From Streptomyces sp. NBC_00259 (GTDB lineage Bacteria; Actinomycetota; Actinomycetes; Streptomycetales; Streptomycetaceae), in assembly GCF_036181745.1 (NCBI RefSeq), contig NZ_CP108080.1:1178001-1242000 (forward strand): a DNA stretch of 64,000 nucleotides. The letters are read 5' to 3'. How positions within the stretch are numbered: the stretch's first letter is position 1; every line of letters starts with the position of its first letter. A program made the position numbers and the translations under genes. The notes below the pieces were generated by a model. It made no database searches, was not told where the DNA came from, and worked only from the letters and a program-made list of their open reading frames with translations. Of this stretch, positions 46,967 through 57,184 are shown piece by piece.

Positions 46967-47848
46967 TCAGGCTCCCTGCTTCGGGGACGGCACCGGGTGG
47001 GTGCGGTCGAGCGCGATGTTGAGTTCGACGACGTTGACGCCCGGCTCGCCGAGCACACCGAGCGCCCGCCCGGTGGTGTACCGCGCGATCAGCTCGCGGA
47101 CGGCGGCCTCGTCCATGGACCGCTCACGCGCGATGCGCGGCGCCTGCAGCTCGGCGTACGCCGGGCTGATGTGCGGGTCGAGACCGCTCGCGCTCGCGGT
47201 GACCGCGTCGGCCGGCACCTTCGGGTGCGCAGGTGCCTCACCGCGTACGGGCACGGCCGTGGCGCGGCTGTAGTCCGCGCCGTCCTTGGCGCATTCGACG
47301 GCAACATCCTGATAGGAGCCGAGGAACGGCCGTGCGGGGCAGGGCTGGTTGAGGCTGACGACGCGGGTGACTCGTCCGCTCGTGCCGCCGTCGTGGAAGA
47401 CGCCGAGGACCGCGCCGACGCCGTCGTCCGTGCAGTACGGACGCGAGCCGTCGACGCCTTCGAGGTCGCCGACCGCCTTGCTGCGCCCGCACACCAGGGT
47501 CAGCAGGCTCGGCTTGTCCGCGGTGTCCACGACGGACTCCGGGCCCTGGTTGCCGGCCGCGGACGCCGCGGCGTCGTAGCCCGTACCGGCGTTGGAGGGC
47601 CGGGACTGGAAGTACCGCGTGAGCGGGTTGCCCTCGGCGTCGGTGAAGGACTGGCCGATCAGCGAGCTGCCGGCCGGCCTGCCGTCGGCCCCGGTGATAC
47701 GGGAGCCCTCCGCCCTGCCGTCCAGGCCGGGCACCTGGGCGAAGGCCGTCATCGCGAGCGGATAGGCCAGACCGGTCAGCAGCGTGAGGACGAGGACCAC
47801 CCGGAGCGCTGCGATGTGCTGGGCGAGCCAGTGCGGGATGCGTGTCAT
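46967..47848 (-). CDS. kdpC: potassium-transporting ATPase subunit KdpC (long form)
   Basis: A 293-residue KdpC, longer than the usual 190-220. One N-terminal helix ([24 protein letters not shown]) anchors it and the typical [35 protein letters not shown] and [19 protein letters not shown] segments follow, ending in [15 protein letters not shown]. Between about 110 and 210 lies an inserted segment with four cysteines (LVCGRS, PYCTDD, QPCPAR, VECAKD), which could form disulphides outside the membrane. KdpC stabilises the pump and increases ATP affinity. The ATG at 47848 is 1 base from the kdpB stop and follows GGGGAT. Confidence 0.93.
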   Translation of the reverse strand: MTRIPHWLAQHIAALRVVLVLTLLTGLAYPLAMTAFAQVPGLDGRAEGSRITGADGRPAGSSLIGQSFTDAEGNPLTRYFQSRPSNAGTGYDAAASAAGNQGPESVVDTADKPSLLTLVCGRSKAVGDLEGVDGSRPYCTDDGVGAVLGVFHDGGTSGRVTRVVSLNQPCPARPFLGSYQDVAVECAKDGADYSRATAVPVRGEAPAHPKVPADAVTASASGLDPHISPAYAELQAPRIARERSMDEAAVRELIARYTTGRALGVLGEPGVNVVELNIALDRTHPVPSPKQGA

Positions 47849-47849
47849 G

Positions 47850-50039
47850 TCAGATCCCCGGGATGAACTGGACGAGGGCGACGTCAATGAACTTGATGGC
47901 CAGGAAGGGCGCGACGATGCCGCCGAGTCCGTAGATCCACAGATTGCGGGTGAGCAGGGCCGAGGCGCTGCTGGGCCGGTAGCGCACGCCGCGCAGGGCG
48001 AGCGGGATCAGCGCCACGATGACCACCGCGTTGAAGACGACGGCGGACAGGATCGCGGACAGCGGCGAGTGCAGGCCCATGATGTCGAGGCTGCCGAGCC
48101 CCGGGTACACCGCGACGAACATCGCGGGCAGGATCGCGAAGTACTTGGCGATGTCGTTGGCGATCGAGAAGGTCGTCAACGCGCCGCGGGTGATCAGCAG
48201 TTGCTTGCCGATCTCGACGATCTCGATGATCTTCGTGGGGTCGGAGTCGAGGTCGACCATGTTGCCGGCCTCTTTGGCGGCCGAGGTGCCGGTGTTCATG
48301 GCCACGCCGACGTCCGCCTGGGCCAGCGCCGGGGCGTCGTTCGTACCGTCGCCGGTCATGGCGATGAGATGGCCGCCGGCTTGCTCGCGCTTGATCAGGT
48401 CGAGTTTGTCCTCGGGGGTGGCCTCGGCGAGGAAGTCGTCGACGCCCGCCTCCTCGGCGATCGCCTTGGCGGTCACGGGGTTGTCGCCGGTGACCATCAC
48501 CGTACGGATGCCCATCCGGCGCAGTTCGTCGAAGCGCTCGCGCAGCCCGGGCTTGACGACGTCCTTGAGGTGGACGACGCCGAGCACCTGGGCCGAGCCG
48601 CCGTCCCGTTCCGCCACGACCAGGGGGGTGCCGCCGGAGGCCGAGACCTCGTCGACGGTCTCGTCCAGCGCCGCCGGGATCTCGCCGCCGTGCTCGCGCA
48701 CCCAGGCCGCGACCGATGCCGCGGCGCCCTTGCGCAGTTGCCGGCCTCCCCCGCGCTGCGGCCGGAGGGTGTCCCCGGGCAGGTCGACGCCGGACATCCG
48801 GGAGGCGGCGGTGAACGGCACCCACTCGGCGCCGTCCACGGTCCGGTCGGTCAGCCAGTGCTTCTCGTAGGCGTACGCGACGATCGAGCGGCCCTCGGGT
48901 GTGTCGTCGGCGAGGCTGGACAGCAGCGCGGCCTTCGCGAGGCGCTCCACCGGCACTTGGCCGACCGGCAGGAACGCGCTCGCCCGCCGGTTGCCGAAGG
49001 TGATCGTGCCGGTCTTGTCGAGCAGCAGCGTGTTCACGTCGCCCGCGGCCTCGACCGCCCGTCCCGACATGGCGAGGACGTTGCGCTGGACGAGGCGGTC
49101 CATGCCGGCGATGCCGATCGCGGAGAGCAGCGCGCCGATGGTCGTCGGGATCAGACAGACCAGCAGCGAGACCAGCACGATGCCGGTGACGCCGTCGGCG
49201 GTCAGGGCCGCGGTGTCGGGGGCGGCCGCCATGGCGTCCTTGGAGAAGATCGCCATCGGCTGCAGGGTGACGACCGCGACCAGGAAGACGAAGGTCAGCA
49301 TGACGAGCAGCAGGTTGAGCGCCAGCTCGTTGGGGGTCTTCTGCCGGTTGGCGCCTTCGACCAGGGAGATCATCCGGTCCAGGAAGCTTCCCCCGGGCTC
49401 CTGGGTGATCCGCACGACGAGCCGGTCGGAGAGCACACGGGTGCCGCCGGTGACGGCGCTGCGGTCGCCTCCGGACTCGCGGATGACCGGCGCGGACTCA
49501 CCGGTGATGGCGGACTCGTCGACGCTCGCGGCGCCCTCGACGACATCGCCGTCACCGGGGACCAGTGCCCCGGCCGGTACGGACACGATGTCGCCGCGCC
49601 GCAGTTCCGCGGCGGCGACGGCCTCTTCGACCCAGGCGCCGGCCGCCGCACCGGGCTCCCAGCCGGCCAGCCGGCGCGCCGTGGTCTGCTGCCGGGTCCT
49701 GCGCAGCGAGTCGGCCTGCGCCTTGCCGCGGCTTTCGGCCACGGCCTCGGCGAGGTTGGCGAAGACCACCGTGAGCCAGAGCCAGCCGGTGATCAGCCAG
49801 CCGAAGAGCGTCGGATGGAAGACCGCGATGCCGGTGGTGAGCGCGGCTCCGACCTCGGTGACGAACATGACCGGGTTACGGAACAGGGCCACCGGGTTCA
49901 GCTTGCGCAGCGCCTGCGGGAACGCACGCCACAGTTGCGCCGGATCGAGCATGCCGGCGCCGACGCGGCGCGGGCGCTCGGGTCCCGGCGGGACGGCGTC
50001 CGGTACGGGCGCGGGGCGGACCTGCGCGGGAGCGGACAT
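47850..50039 (-). CDS. kdpB: potassium-transporting ATPase ATP-binding subunit KdpB
   Basis: A 729-residue P-type ATPase subunit. An extra Pro-rich N-terminus (about 1-35) precedes the standard KdpB: the actuator TGES ([12 protein letters not shown]), the unwound helix [12 protein letters not shown], the phosphorylation loop [25 protein letters not shown], the hinge [14 protein letters not shown] and [18 protein letters not shown]. It drives K+ uptake through KdpA. Its ATG overlaps the kdpF TGA by one base. Confidence 0.97.
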   Translation of the reverse strand: MSAPAQVRPAPVPDAVPPGPERPRRVGAGMLDPAQLWRAFPQALRKLNPVALFRNPVMFVTEVGAALTTGIAVFHPTLFGWLITGWLWLTVVFANLAEAVAESRGKAQADSLRRTRQQTTARRLAGWEPGAAAGAWVEEAVAAAELRRGDIVSVPAGALVPGDGDVVEGAASVDESAITGESAPVIRESGGDRSAVTGGTRVLSDRLVVRITQEPGGSFLDRMISLVEGANRQKTPNELALNLLLVMLTFVFLVAVVTLQPMAIFSKDAMAAAPDTAALTADGVTGIVLVSLLVCLIPTTIGALLSAIGIAGMDRLVQRNVLAMSGRAVEAAGDVNTLLLDKTGTITFGNRRASAFLPVGQVPVERLAKAALLSSLADDTPEGRSIVAYAYEKHWLTDRTVDGAEWVPFTAASRMSGVDLPGDTLRPQRGGGRQLRKGAAASVAAWVREHGGEIPAALDETVDEVSASGGTPLVVAERDGGSAQVLGVVHLKDVVKPGLRERFDELRRMGIRTVMVTGDNPVTAKAIAEEAGVDDFLAEATPEDKLDLIKREQAGGHLIAMTGDGTNDAPALAQADVGVAMNTGTSAAKEAGNMVDLDSDPTKIIEIVEIGKQLLITRGALTTFSIANDIAKYFAILPAMFVAVYPGLGSLDIMGLHSPLSAILSAVVFNAVVIVALIPLALRGVRYRPSSASALLTRNLWIYGLGGIVAPFLAIKFIDVALVQFIPGI

Positions 50040-50128
50040 CAGAAACGCTCCGGCTTGATCAGGGCCACCACGAGGTAGGCCAGCAGGGCGACGGCCGCGA
50101 TCAGGCCGACGGTGTTTTCGACGGTCAT
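50039..50128 (-). CDS. kdpF: KdpF small membrane subunit (29 aa)
   Basis: A single-helix peptide, [19 protein letters not shown] followed by [10 protein letters not shown], that stabilises the KdpFABC complex at the lipid interface. The C-terminal KPERF is diagnostic for KdpF. The ATG at 50128 is preceded by GAGGACGAG. It is the first gene of the operon and overlaps kdpB by one base (TGATG). It is too short for most automatic gene finders. Confidence 0.9.
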   Translation of the reverse strand: MTVENTVGLIAAVALLAYLVVALIKPERF

Positions 50129-50245
50129 CGAGAACTCGTCCTCAGATAAGGGATGTTCATGGATCTTTCGGGCGGCATGCGGCATGGCTCGTGTACGGGA
50201 GGAGCAGGGCTCCGCCGAGGGGGTGGGGTGTCTGGGGGGCGGCGA

Positions 50246-50638
50246 CTACAGGCCGATGTCGCGGCTGCTCATGCCGGCAGGCGATTCACGGCGTACGAGC
50301 GCCCGGGCACGACCGTCCAGGGCGACACGGTCGGGCCGCCGGTTCCGCGGCGTGGCGGGGACACGGAGGGCCGCGCGGGGGCCGGGGCGGAGAACTCCCA
50401 GGGGCTCGGCGAGAGCGCGCAGCGCGGGCTCGGAGAGCCTGACGAAGGCCTGGTCCTCGCCCAGAGTGGCGAGGAGCTTCTGCTGCGAGGTGAAGCCCAC
50501 GGCACGGCGGCAGCCCAGCGGACTGCGGAAGAACATGCCAGTACTGCCCGAGGGGCCCGGCCGGACGGGCACGAAGAGAGGTCCGGCCGGGACGCGTTCA
50601 GAGGGCTCGGGGTCCTCGGAATGGTCTACTGGAGACAT
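50246..50638 (-). CDS. SAV_915/SseB-like small protein
   Basis: A 130-residue protein with the core LFVPVRPGPSGSTGMFFRSPLGCRRAVGFTSQQKLLATLGEDQAFVRLSEPALRALAEPLGV, which I recognise as the SAV_915-type family of streptomycetes, related to the SseB N-terminal domain. The function is unknown; these genes are numerous and often next to secretion or immunity genes. The ATG at 50638 follows GAGGAG. It lies 118 bases upstream of kdpF in the same direction, and a promoter for kdp could lie in that gap. Confidence 0.7.
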   Translation of the reverse strand: MSPVDHSEDPEPSERVPAGPLFVPVRPGPSGSTGMFFRSPLGCRRAVGFTSQQKLLATLGEDQAFVRLSEPALRALAEPLGVLRPGPRAALRVPATPRNRRPDRVALDGRARALVRRESPAGMSSRDIGL

Positions 50639-50779
50639 GGTTCCGCTCCTCGGGAGGCCAATACGCCACCCGACCGGTCCGGCCGGATGTACTCCGGAGA
50701 CGCTATGCCCACGGGTCAGCGCACCGGCCCCCTCGCTGACGGATGCTTGACGGCAAGAGCCTCACCACTTACGCGGCTC

Positions 50780-50935
50780 TTACAGCCCACGCCCGCTCCA
50801 GTTGATGCCGATCATGAGTCCCTCCCGGGCGACATCGGGCAGTTCGCGGGCGCGCCAGTCTTCCAGGGACATGGATTCGACCCGTAGCCCATGCCCCCAG
50901 ATCTTCGCCGCCCTCTGGGCGCGGGCCGAGGTCGA
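50780..50935 (-). pseudogene. in-frame coding remnant after the Imm1-like gene (DUF2750-like)
   Basis: Directly after the TAG at 50936-50938 the same frame stays open for 51 codons to a TAA at 50780-50782. It reads STSARAQRAAKIWG, then HGLRVESMSLEDWRARELPD and VAREGLMIGINWSGRGL. The latter looks like the C-terminal end of a DUF2750-type protein (E/D-W, then GxNWSG), a family also used as immunity proteins. There is no start or ribosome site of its own. The best reading is a relic of a second immunity gene, possibly once fused to the first. Confidence 0.4.
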
Positions 50936-51358
50936 CTACAGCTCGCGCCACGCGCCCAGATCGCCGGGCGCCCCCGTTCGGATGAAGTCGTGCACCAGGG
51001 CCCACGCACGATCCAGACTCAGGACACGGTCGCCGGTGAACGCGGTCAGGTCGTCCACGATCGGAACGTCGACCGCGGCACCCGACGTCACGCTGCCGTC
51101 TCCCACCAGAAGCGACATCGCCTCGGAGCCATCGATCAGATGCATGACCGCATGATCGCCTCGGAAGCCGAGGGTCAACTGGGGAAGCTCGCTGCTCGGC
51201 AAGCGAACCTCGAGGTACCCCTGACCACGAGCACGCAGCTGGGAGAAGCGGTCCGACAGCCCCCTCACGTCCGAACTTCTCTCACCCGGGGAGAACCGTC
51301 CCGACTCGGGTGACGTCGCCGCCCACATCACTCTCAGCTTCCCGTCTCCACCGTTCAT
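50936..51358 (-). CDS. Imm1-like immunity protein
   Basis: A 140-residue small protein with SQLRARGQGYLEVRLPSSELPQLTLGFRGDHAVMHLIDG, a central SLLVGDGSV turn and a C-terminal DRAWALVHDFIRTGAPGDLGAWREL that fits the end of Imm1-type immunity proteins (A-x-x-F-x-x-TG-x-P-x-x-x-x-W). Such proteins neutralise deaminase or nuclease toxins delivered by contact systems, but no toxin gene is next to it. Start uncertain: ATG 51358 has AAAGGAG directly adjoining; GTG 51376 and downstream GTG/ATG codons are alternatives. Confidence 0.55.
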   Translation of the reverse strand: MNGGDGKLRVMWAATSPESGRFSPGERSSDVRGLSDRFSQLRARGQGYLEVRLPSSELPQLTLGFRGDHAVMHLIDGSEAMSLLVGDGSVTSGAAVDVPIVDDLTAFTGDRVLSLDRAWALVHDFIRTGAPGDLGAWREL

Positions 51359-51449
51359 CTCCTTTACCCCCGCCACGGGCCCGGGATCCCGTGCGGGGAC
51401 CGAAGACCGGTGTCGCGCCGACGGCAGTCGCCACCCACCACCGGTGAAG

Positions 51450-52883
51450 TCAGCCCGTGCGCCGCAGCAGGGCCAGGTACATCGCGTCCGTGCCGTGCAG
51501 GTGCGGCCAGAGCTGGACGTCCGGGCCGTCGCCCAGGGCCGGGACGCCGGGCATCAGCGGGCGGGCGTCGATCCACTCGGCCTGCGCGGGCTCGCCGCCG
51601 CGGCCCTTGAGGACGTCCTCGACGACGACCCGGGTCTCGGCGAGATGCGGGGAGCAGGTGGCGTAGCCGACGACTCCGCCGACGCGGACCGCCTGCAGCG
51701 CCTCGCGGAGCAGGGTCCGCTGGAGCGGGGCGAAGCCGTCCAGGTCCTCGGGGCGGCGGCGCCAGCGGGCCTCGGGGCGGCGGCGCAGCGCGCCGAGGCC
51801 CGAGCAGGGGACGTCGACGAGGACACGGTCGAAGGTGCCGGGCAGCCACGGCGGGCGGGTGCCGTCGGCCGCGATGACCTGGTACGGGCCCGGGTTGCCG
51901 GCCAGCGCCCGCTCGACGAGGCGGGCGCGATGCGGCTGCTTCTCGGAGGCCAGCAGATGAGCCCCGCGCTCCGCGGCCAGCGCGCCGAGCAGCGCCGCCT
52001 TGCCACCGGGCCCCGCGCAACCGTCGAGCCAGCGTGCGTCGGCGCCGTCCAGGGGCGCGTTGGCCAGGGCGATCGCGACGAGCTGGCTGCCCTCGTCCTG
52101 GACTCCGGCCCGGCTCTCCTGGACGGGCGCGAGCGCGCCCGGCTCACCGCCCTCGGTCAGCCGTACCGCGTACGGGGACCAGCGCCCCGGCAGTCCGGCC
52201 TCCTCGCCGAGCAGGTCCAGCAGCTCGTCGGTCGTGGCCCGGCCCGGCCGGGCCACCAGGGTCACCTCAGGCCGCTCGTTGTCGGCCTCCAGCAGGTCCT
52301 CGATCCCGGCGCGGCCGCCTCCGAGCGCGTCCCACAGGGCCGAGACGACCCACCGGGGGTGCGAGTGCACCACGGCCAGATGATCCTCGGCGTCGTCCTC
52401 GTACGGCGGCGCGACCCGCTCCAGCCAGCCGTCGAGGTCGTGCTGCGAGATCTTCCGCAGCACGGCGTTGACGAACTTGGCCCGCCCGTCGCCGAGTACC
52501 ACGCGCGCCAGCTCGACGGTCGCCGACACCGCGGCGTGCGTCGGGATGCGCGTCCCCAGCAGCTGATGTGCGCCGAGCGAGAGCACGTCCAGCACGGGCG
52601 GATCGACCTCGCGCAGCGGCCGGTCGACGCACTCGGCGATGATCGCGTCGTACGTCCCCTGCCGCCGCAGCGTCCCGTACACCAGCTCGGTGGCGAGCGC
52701 CGCGTCCCGGCTGTCGAAATCGTCCTGCTCACGGGCCTTCCGCAGCAGCGGGGGCAGGACGAGATTGGCGTACGCGTCCCGCTCGTCCACGGCCCGCAGC
52801 GCGTCGAACGCGAGGACCCGTACGGGGTCCTTCTTGGGGCGGCGGTACGGCTTGTGGGGACGGCGACGGCTCTGCTCGCTCAA
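51450..52883 (-). CDS. rsmB: 16S rRNA m5C967 methyltransferase RsmB (Fmu/Sun)
   Basis: A 477-residue SAM-dependent RNA cytosine-5 methyltransferase. The N-terminal NusB-like RNA-binding domain (about 20-170) includes VRVLAFDALRAVDERDAYANLVLPPLL. The catalytic Rossmann domain (about 210-475) contains VQDEGSQLVA, DGCAGPGGKAALL (SAM motif I), VLVDVPCSGLGALRRRPEARWRR (catalytic Cys in PCSG) and VGYATCSPHLAET (second Cys in TCS). It modifies C967 of 16S rRNA during ribosome assembly. It follows fmt in the same direction. Confidence 0.96.
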   Translation of the reverse strand: MSEQSRRRPHKPYRRPKKDPVRVLAFDALRAVDERDAYANLVLPPLLRKAREQDDFDSRDAALATELVYGTLRRQGTYDAIIAECVDRPLREVDPPVLDVLSLGAHQLLGTRIPTHAAVSATVELARVVLGDGRAKFVNAVLRKISQHDLDGWLERVAPPYEDDAEDHLAVVHSHPRWVVSALWDALGGGRAGIEDLLEADNERPEVTLVARPGRATTDELLDLLGEEAGLPGRWSPYAVRLTEGGEPGALAPVQESRAGVQDEGSQLVAIALANAPLDGADARWLDGCAGPGGKAALLGALAAERGAHLLASEKQPHRARLVERALAGNPGPYQVIAADGTRPPWLPGTFDRVLVDVPCSGLGALRRRPEARWRRRPEDLDGFAPLQRTLLREALQAVRVGGVVGYATCSPHLAETRVVVEDVLKGRGGEPAQAEWIDARPLMPGVPALGDGPDVQLWPHLHGTDAMYLALLRRTG

Positions 52884-52918
52884 AAGGTGCTCCGCGTTTC
52901 TGAAAGGGTCGAACCCCT

Positions 52919-53863
52919 TCAGCGTACGTCGGCGGCACCCAGCTGTTCGCCCGGGGCGATCCGCACCCCTCGGGCCCAGTCGGCGGCCCGCATCGGCTTC
53001 TTGCCCTGCGGCTGCACCCAGTGCAGTTCGACGGCGTGCGAGCCGGTGCCCGCGTGCACATGGTTCTTGCCGACCGAGAGCTCACCGGGCGCCAGGTCCG
53101 TACGGTCCGGGAGCGGCTGGACGTTGACCAGCTTCAGCCGCTCGCCCCGGAAGACCGTCCACGCACCGGGCGCGGGCGTGCAGCCGCGGACCAGCCGGTC
53201 GACCCGGAGCGCGGGCGCGTGCCAGTCCACATGCGCGTCCTCGACGTTGATCTTCGGGGCGAGGGTGACGCCGTCGGCGGGCTGCGGAACGGCCTTGAGC
53301 GTCCCGTCCTCGATGCCGTCCATCGTCGCGGCGAGCAGTCCGGCACCCGCGAAGGCGAGCCGGGTGAGCAGATCACCGCTGGTGTCCGTCGGACGCACAT
53401 GCTCGGTGATCACCCCGTAGACGGGTCCCGAGTCGAGCCCCTCCTCGATCTGGAACGTCGAGGCGCCTGTCATGTCGTCACCCGCGAGGATCGCGTGCTG
53501 CACGGGCGCCGCGCCGCGCCAGGCGGGCAGCAGGGAGAAGTGCAGATTGACCCACCCGCGGGCCGGGACGTCCAGCGCGGCCTTGGGCAGCAGCGCGCCG
53601 TAGGCGACGACGGGGCAGCAGTCCGGGGCGATCTCGCGCAGCCGGGCGAGGAAGTCCTCGTCGCGCGGCCTGGCCGGCTTGAGGACCTCGATCCCCGCGT
53701 CGTGCGCGCGCTGCGCGACGGGGCTCGCGACGAGCCGCCGGCCGCGGCCCGCGGGGGCGTCCGGCCGGGTGACGACCGCGGCGACCTCGTGCCGGTCCGA
53801 GGCGATGAGGGCATCCAGGGCGGGTACGGCGACCTCGGGGGTGCCTGCGAAGACAAGTTTCAC
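52919..53863 (-). CDS. fmt: methionyl-tRNA formyltransferase Fmt
   Basis: A 314-residue enzyme that formylates initiator Met-tRNA using 10-formyl-tetrahydrofolate. It starts [22 protein letters not shown], and the catalytic region [42 protein letters not shown] contains the SLLP and H-x-S active-site motifs. The C-terminal OB-like domain (about 210-314) binds tRNA. It precedes rsmB by 35 bases, a common translation-related pairing. Confidence 0.97.
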   Translation of the reverse strand: MKLVFAGTPEVAVPALDALIASDRHEVAAVVTRPDAPAGRGRRLVASPVAQRAHDAGIEVLKPARPRDEDFLARLREIAPDCCPVVAYGALLPKAALDVPARGWVNLHFSLLPAWRGAAPVQHAILAGDDMTGASTFQIEEGLDSGPVYGVITEHVRPTDTSGDLLTRLAFAGAGLLAATMDGIEDGTLKAVPQPADGVTLAPKINVEDAHVDWHAPALRVDRLVRGCTPAPGAWTVFRGERLKLVNVQPLPDRTDLAPGELSVGKNHVHAGTGSHAVELHWVQPQGKKPMRAADWARGVRIAPGEQLGAADVR

Positions 53864-53988
53864 TGGTATTACCTCGCTCTGTGTGCCGGGATGCTCGCGC
53901 GACGCACCAGTCTATTTGGCCCCACCGACAGGGGGCGCACGGACGGCCGCGCGCCCCACGCGTAGTCCCTTGCACCCTTGCACCGTGA

Positions 53989-54612
<624 letters not shown>

Positions 54613-54626
54613 CCCCCTCATCCCGG

Positions 54627-54661
54627 CCGCCCCGGTGCACCTCACTGGTGCGCCGGGGCGG
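54627..54661. terminator. bidirectional terminator before priA end
   Basis: Arms 54627-54641 and 54647-54661 pair over 15 bases with a single mismatch (CCGCCCCGGTGCACC with GGTGCGCCGGGGCGG), just after the rightward HTH gene and beyond the leftward priA stop. Confidence 0.75.
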
Positions 54662-54809
54662 TGCTGTGCGGGCGCGGTGCTGTGCACGCGTCATGGTCCG
54701 CTGGTGGACGGTGGGGCGTCGCCGTTCCGTCCGGCGGTCCCGTGCGCCGGCACGCTGCGGCACCGGTCACCGGAGATCCGGCCGCGTCCGCCCCTGCGAG
54801 AACCACACC

Positions 54810-56978
54810 TCAGCCGATGTCCGGAGGGTCCACCCGGATGCGGACCGGGTCACCGCCCGTCCGGGCCAGCCGGGCGGCCTGCGCCGACTTCAGCGCGGCG
54901 GCCAGCGCCGCCCCGCTCCCCGGCGGTACGCGCAGCAGCACCCGCTCCCACTGCTCCCCCGGCCGGGGTCCCCCCTGCGCGGCCGGCGGAGGATCGCCGG
55001 CCCGGCGCGGCCGCCCGGCGGGCACCGGCGGCAACGGCACCGGCCCGAGCACCTCCGCGTCGCCCGGCAGTGACGCCGTGGCCAGGAACTCCGCCACCGC
55101 CTCCGCGCGCCCGGTCAGCGACGCCATCCGCGACACCGGCGGAAAGCCCAGCTCCGCCCGCTCGGCCAGCTCCCGCTGGGCATGGCCGACGGGATCCCAT
55201 CGCACCAGGGCCTGCACCGGCCGCAGCGTGGGCTCGGCGACGACCACGACCGTGCCGCCCTCCGCCTGGCCACGGACCAGCGACGCCGCGGCCGTCCAGC
55301 GCCGCAGGGCCTCCTCACCCGCCCGAAGATCGGGCCGCCCGAGCATCGCCCAGCCGTCGAGCAGCAGCGCGGCCGCGTACCCGCCCTCCGCGACGGGCTC
55401 CGCGCCCGGTGTGCTGACGACCAGGGCCGGCCGGTCGGGCACCGAGTCCAGCACATGGTCACGCCCGGACGTCCGCACCGGCACCGCCGGGAACGCGCGC
55501 CCCAGCTCCTCCGCCGTGCGCCGCGCGCCGACCACCTGGGCCCGCAGCCGGACCCCGCCGCACTCCGCGCAGTGCCACCCCGTCGCGTCCCGTGCACACC
55601 AGCCGCACCGCAGGTCCCGCTCCTCAGGGGCCTCCAGCGGCCCGGAGCAGTGCCTGCAACGCGCGGGCGCACGGCACCGCTCACAGGCCAGCCGCGGTAC
55701 GTAGCCGCGCCGGGGCACCTGGACCAGTACCGGACCCGTCCGCAGTCCGTCGCGCACGGTCTGCCAGGCGAGCGAAGGAAGCCGGGCGGCCCGGGCCGCC
55801 TCGTCGCGCGCGAGCTCGCCGTCGCCGACCGTGCGGATCAGGGGCGCGGCACGGCGGACCTCCTCACGGTCCGCGGCCAGCGGGCGCGCCCAGCCGGTCT
55901 CGAGGAGCTGGGCGGCCTCCACCGTGCAGCTCGTGCCGCCGAGCAGGAACCCGCACCGTTCGTGGGCCGCGCGCAGCAGCAGCACCTCGCGTGCGTGTGG
56001 CAGCGGGGCGTGCGGCTCGCTGTGGCTGGAGTCGCCGTCGTCCCATATCGCGACGAGCCCCAGGTCCTGGACGGGGGCGAACATCGCCGCCCGTGTCCCC
56101 ACCACCGCCCGCACGGACCCGCGCCGTACCGCCAGCCACTGCCCGTACCGCTTCTCCGGGCCGGCCTCCGCGGTCAGCACCGCGTGCCTCCCCTGGCCGA
56201 GCAGAGCGGTCAGCGCGTCGTCGACCCGGGCGGCGGCCCTGCCGTCCGGTACGACGACGAGCGCGCCCCGCCCGGAGGCGAGGGTGGCGGCGACGGCCCT
56301 CGCCAGTTCCTCCGCCCAGTGCGGCCCCGGCAGCGCGGTCCATACGGCCCTCGGTGCGCCCCCGCCCGCCAGGGCCTCCAGGAACGCGGGGCCCCGCCCG
56401 TACCGCCGCCAGGTCCCGGCCTCCGGCGCACCCGGCGGCGGGAGTGGCTCGGGTGACGGCTTCGACTCGGCCCGCGCGCTCCTCGGCGGCACGGCGAGCT
56501 GCAGCACATCGGCCAGACTGCCCGCATACCGGTCGGCGACCGCTCTGGCCAGCGTGAGCAGCCCGGGGCTCAGCACCGGTTCGGGCGAGACGACGCCGGC
56601 GAGCGCGGCGAGCGGACCGGAGTAGTCGGACTCGTCCCGCCGCTCGACGATGAACCCGTCGATCAGCCGCCCGCCCTCACGCCGCCCGTCCCGCACCTGG
56701 TGCGCCCCGGCCCCGAACCGCACCCGGACCCGGACCCCCGGCTGTGCGGCCTCGTCCAGCTCCTCGGGCACCGCGTAGTCGAAGAACTGGTCGAGGTGCA
56801 GCACTCCCTTGTTCACGACGACCCGCGCCACGGGCCGCTCCTGGGCCAGCGCGGCCCCCCGCCACGTCCGCGGCTTGGCCCGCGGCACCTTCGCCTTCCG
56901 CACGGTCTCCCGAATGAGCGCAAGCTGCTCCGGCGGACCGTCCCCGGGCCGCGAGGAACGTTCGTTGTCGCTGCTCAC
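54810..56978 (-). CDS. priA: primosome replication-restart protein PriA, ATPase-degenerate actinobacterial form
   Basis: A 722-residue PriA homologue. The N-terminal 3'-DNA-binding domain reads VARVVVNKGVLHLDQFFDYAVPEELDE. Two zinc-binding Cys clusters are intact (LACERCRAPARCRHCSGPL and CGWCARDATGWHCAECGG). The Walker A position reads ALPGPHWAEEL instead of GxTGSGKTE, and the DEEH helicase motif is WDDGDSSHSEPH, so ATP hydrolysis is unlikely. Actinobacteria are known to carry such forms, annotated as probable primosomal protein N'. It would act as a structural loader at stalled forks. The GTG at 56978 follows TAGGAA. Confidence 0.9.
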   Translation of the reverse strand: MSSDNERSSRPGDGPPEQLALIRETVRKAKVPRAKPRTWRGAALAQERPVARVVVNKGVLHLDQFFDYAVPEELDEAAQPGVRVRVRFGAGAHQVRDGRREGGRLIDGFIVERRDESDYSGPLAALAGVVSPEPVLSPGLLTLARAVADRYAGSLADVLQLAVPPRSARAESKPSPEPLPPPGAPEAGTWRRYGRGPAFLEALAGGGAPRAVWTALPGPHWAEELARAVAATLASGRGALVVVPDGRAAARVDDALTALLGQGRHAVLTAEAGPEKRYGQWLAVRRGSVRAVVGTRAAMFAPVQDLGLVAIWDDGDSSHSEPHAPLPHAREVLLLRAAHERCGFLLGGTSCTVEAAQLLETGWARPLAADREEVRRAAPLIRTVGDGELARDEAARAARLPSLAWQTVRDGLRTGPVLVQVPRRGYVPRLACERCRAPARCRHCSGPLEAPEERDLRCGWCARDATGWHCAECGGVRLRAQVVGARRTAEELGRAFPAVPVRTSGRDHVLDSVPDRPALVVSTPGAEPVAEGGYAAALLLDGWAMLGRPDLRAGEEALRRWTAAASLVRGQAEGGTVVVVAEPTLRPVQALVRWDPVGHAQRELAERAELGFPPVSRMASLTGRAEAVAEFLATASLPGDAEVLGPVPLPPVPAGRPRRAGDPPPAAQGGPRPGEQWERVLLRVPPGSGAALAAALKSAQAARLARTGGDPVRIRVDPPDIG

Positions 56979-57130
56979 AGCCAAATTCCTACCAGACCCC
57001 ACCGACAACGTCCGCCGTGCGGCCCACGCCCGGACCCGGAGCGGTGACGGCGGGCGACGGGCACACACCTCGCCACACGCCGGGCCGGGCGGGCCGGCGC
57101 CAGGAGACACGCGCCCGCCCCCGGAGACAC

Positions 57131-57163
57131 GAGAGCCCCGGACCGTCCCGGTCCGGGGCTCTC
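57131..57163 (-). terminator. metK terminator
   Basis: A 15-base perfect inverted repeat (57131-57145 with 57149-57163) lies 22 bases beyond the leftward metK stop and upstream of priA. Confidence 0.88.
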
Positions 57164-57184
57164 GCTCAGCTCGCTGTCTGTCGC

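Noticed and set aside
50812..51009. Reverse-strand 65-residue frame next to the Imm1-like gene
   Set aside because: It is a different frame from the plausible DUF2750-like remnant and has Arg/Pro/Cys noise composition.
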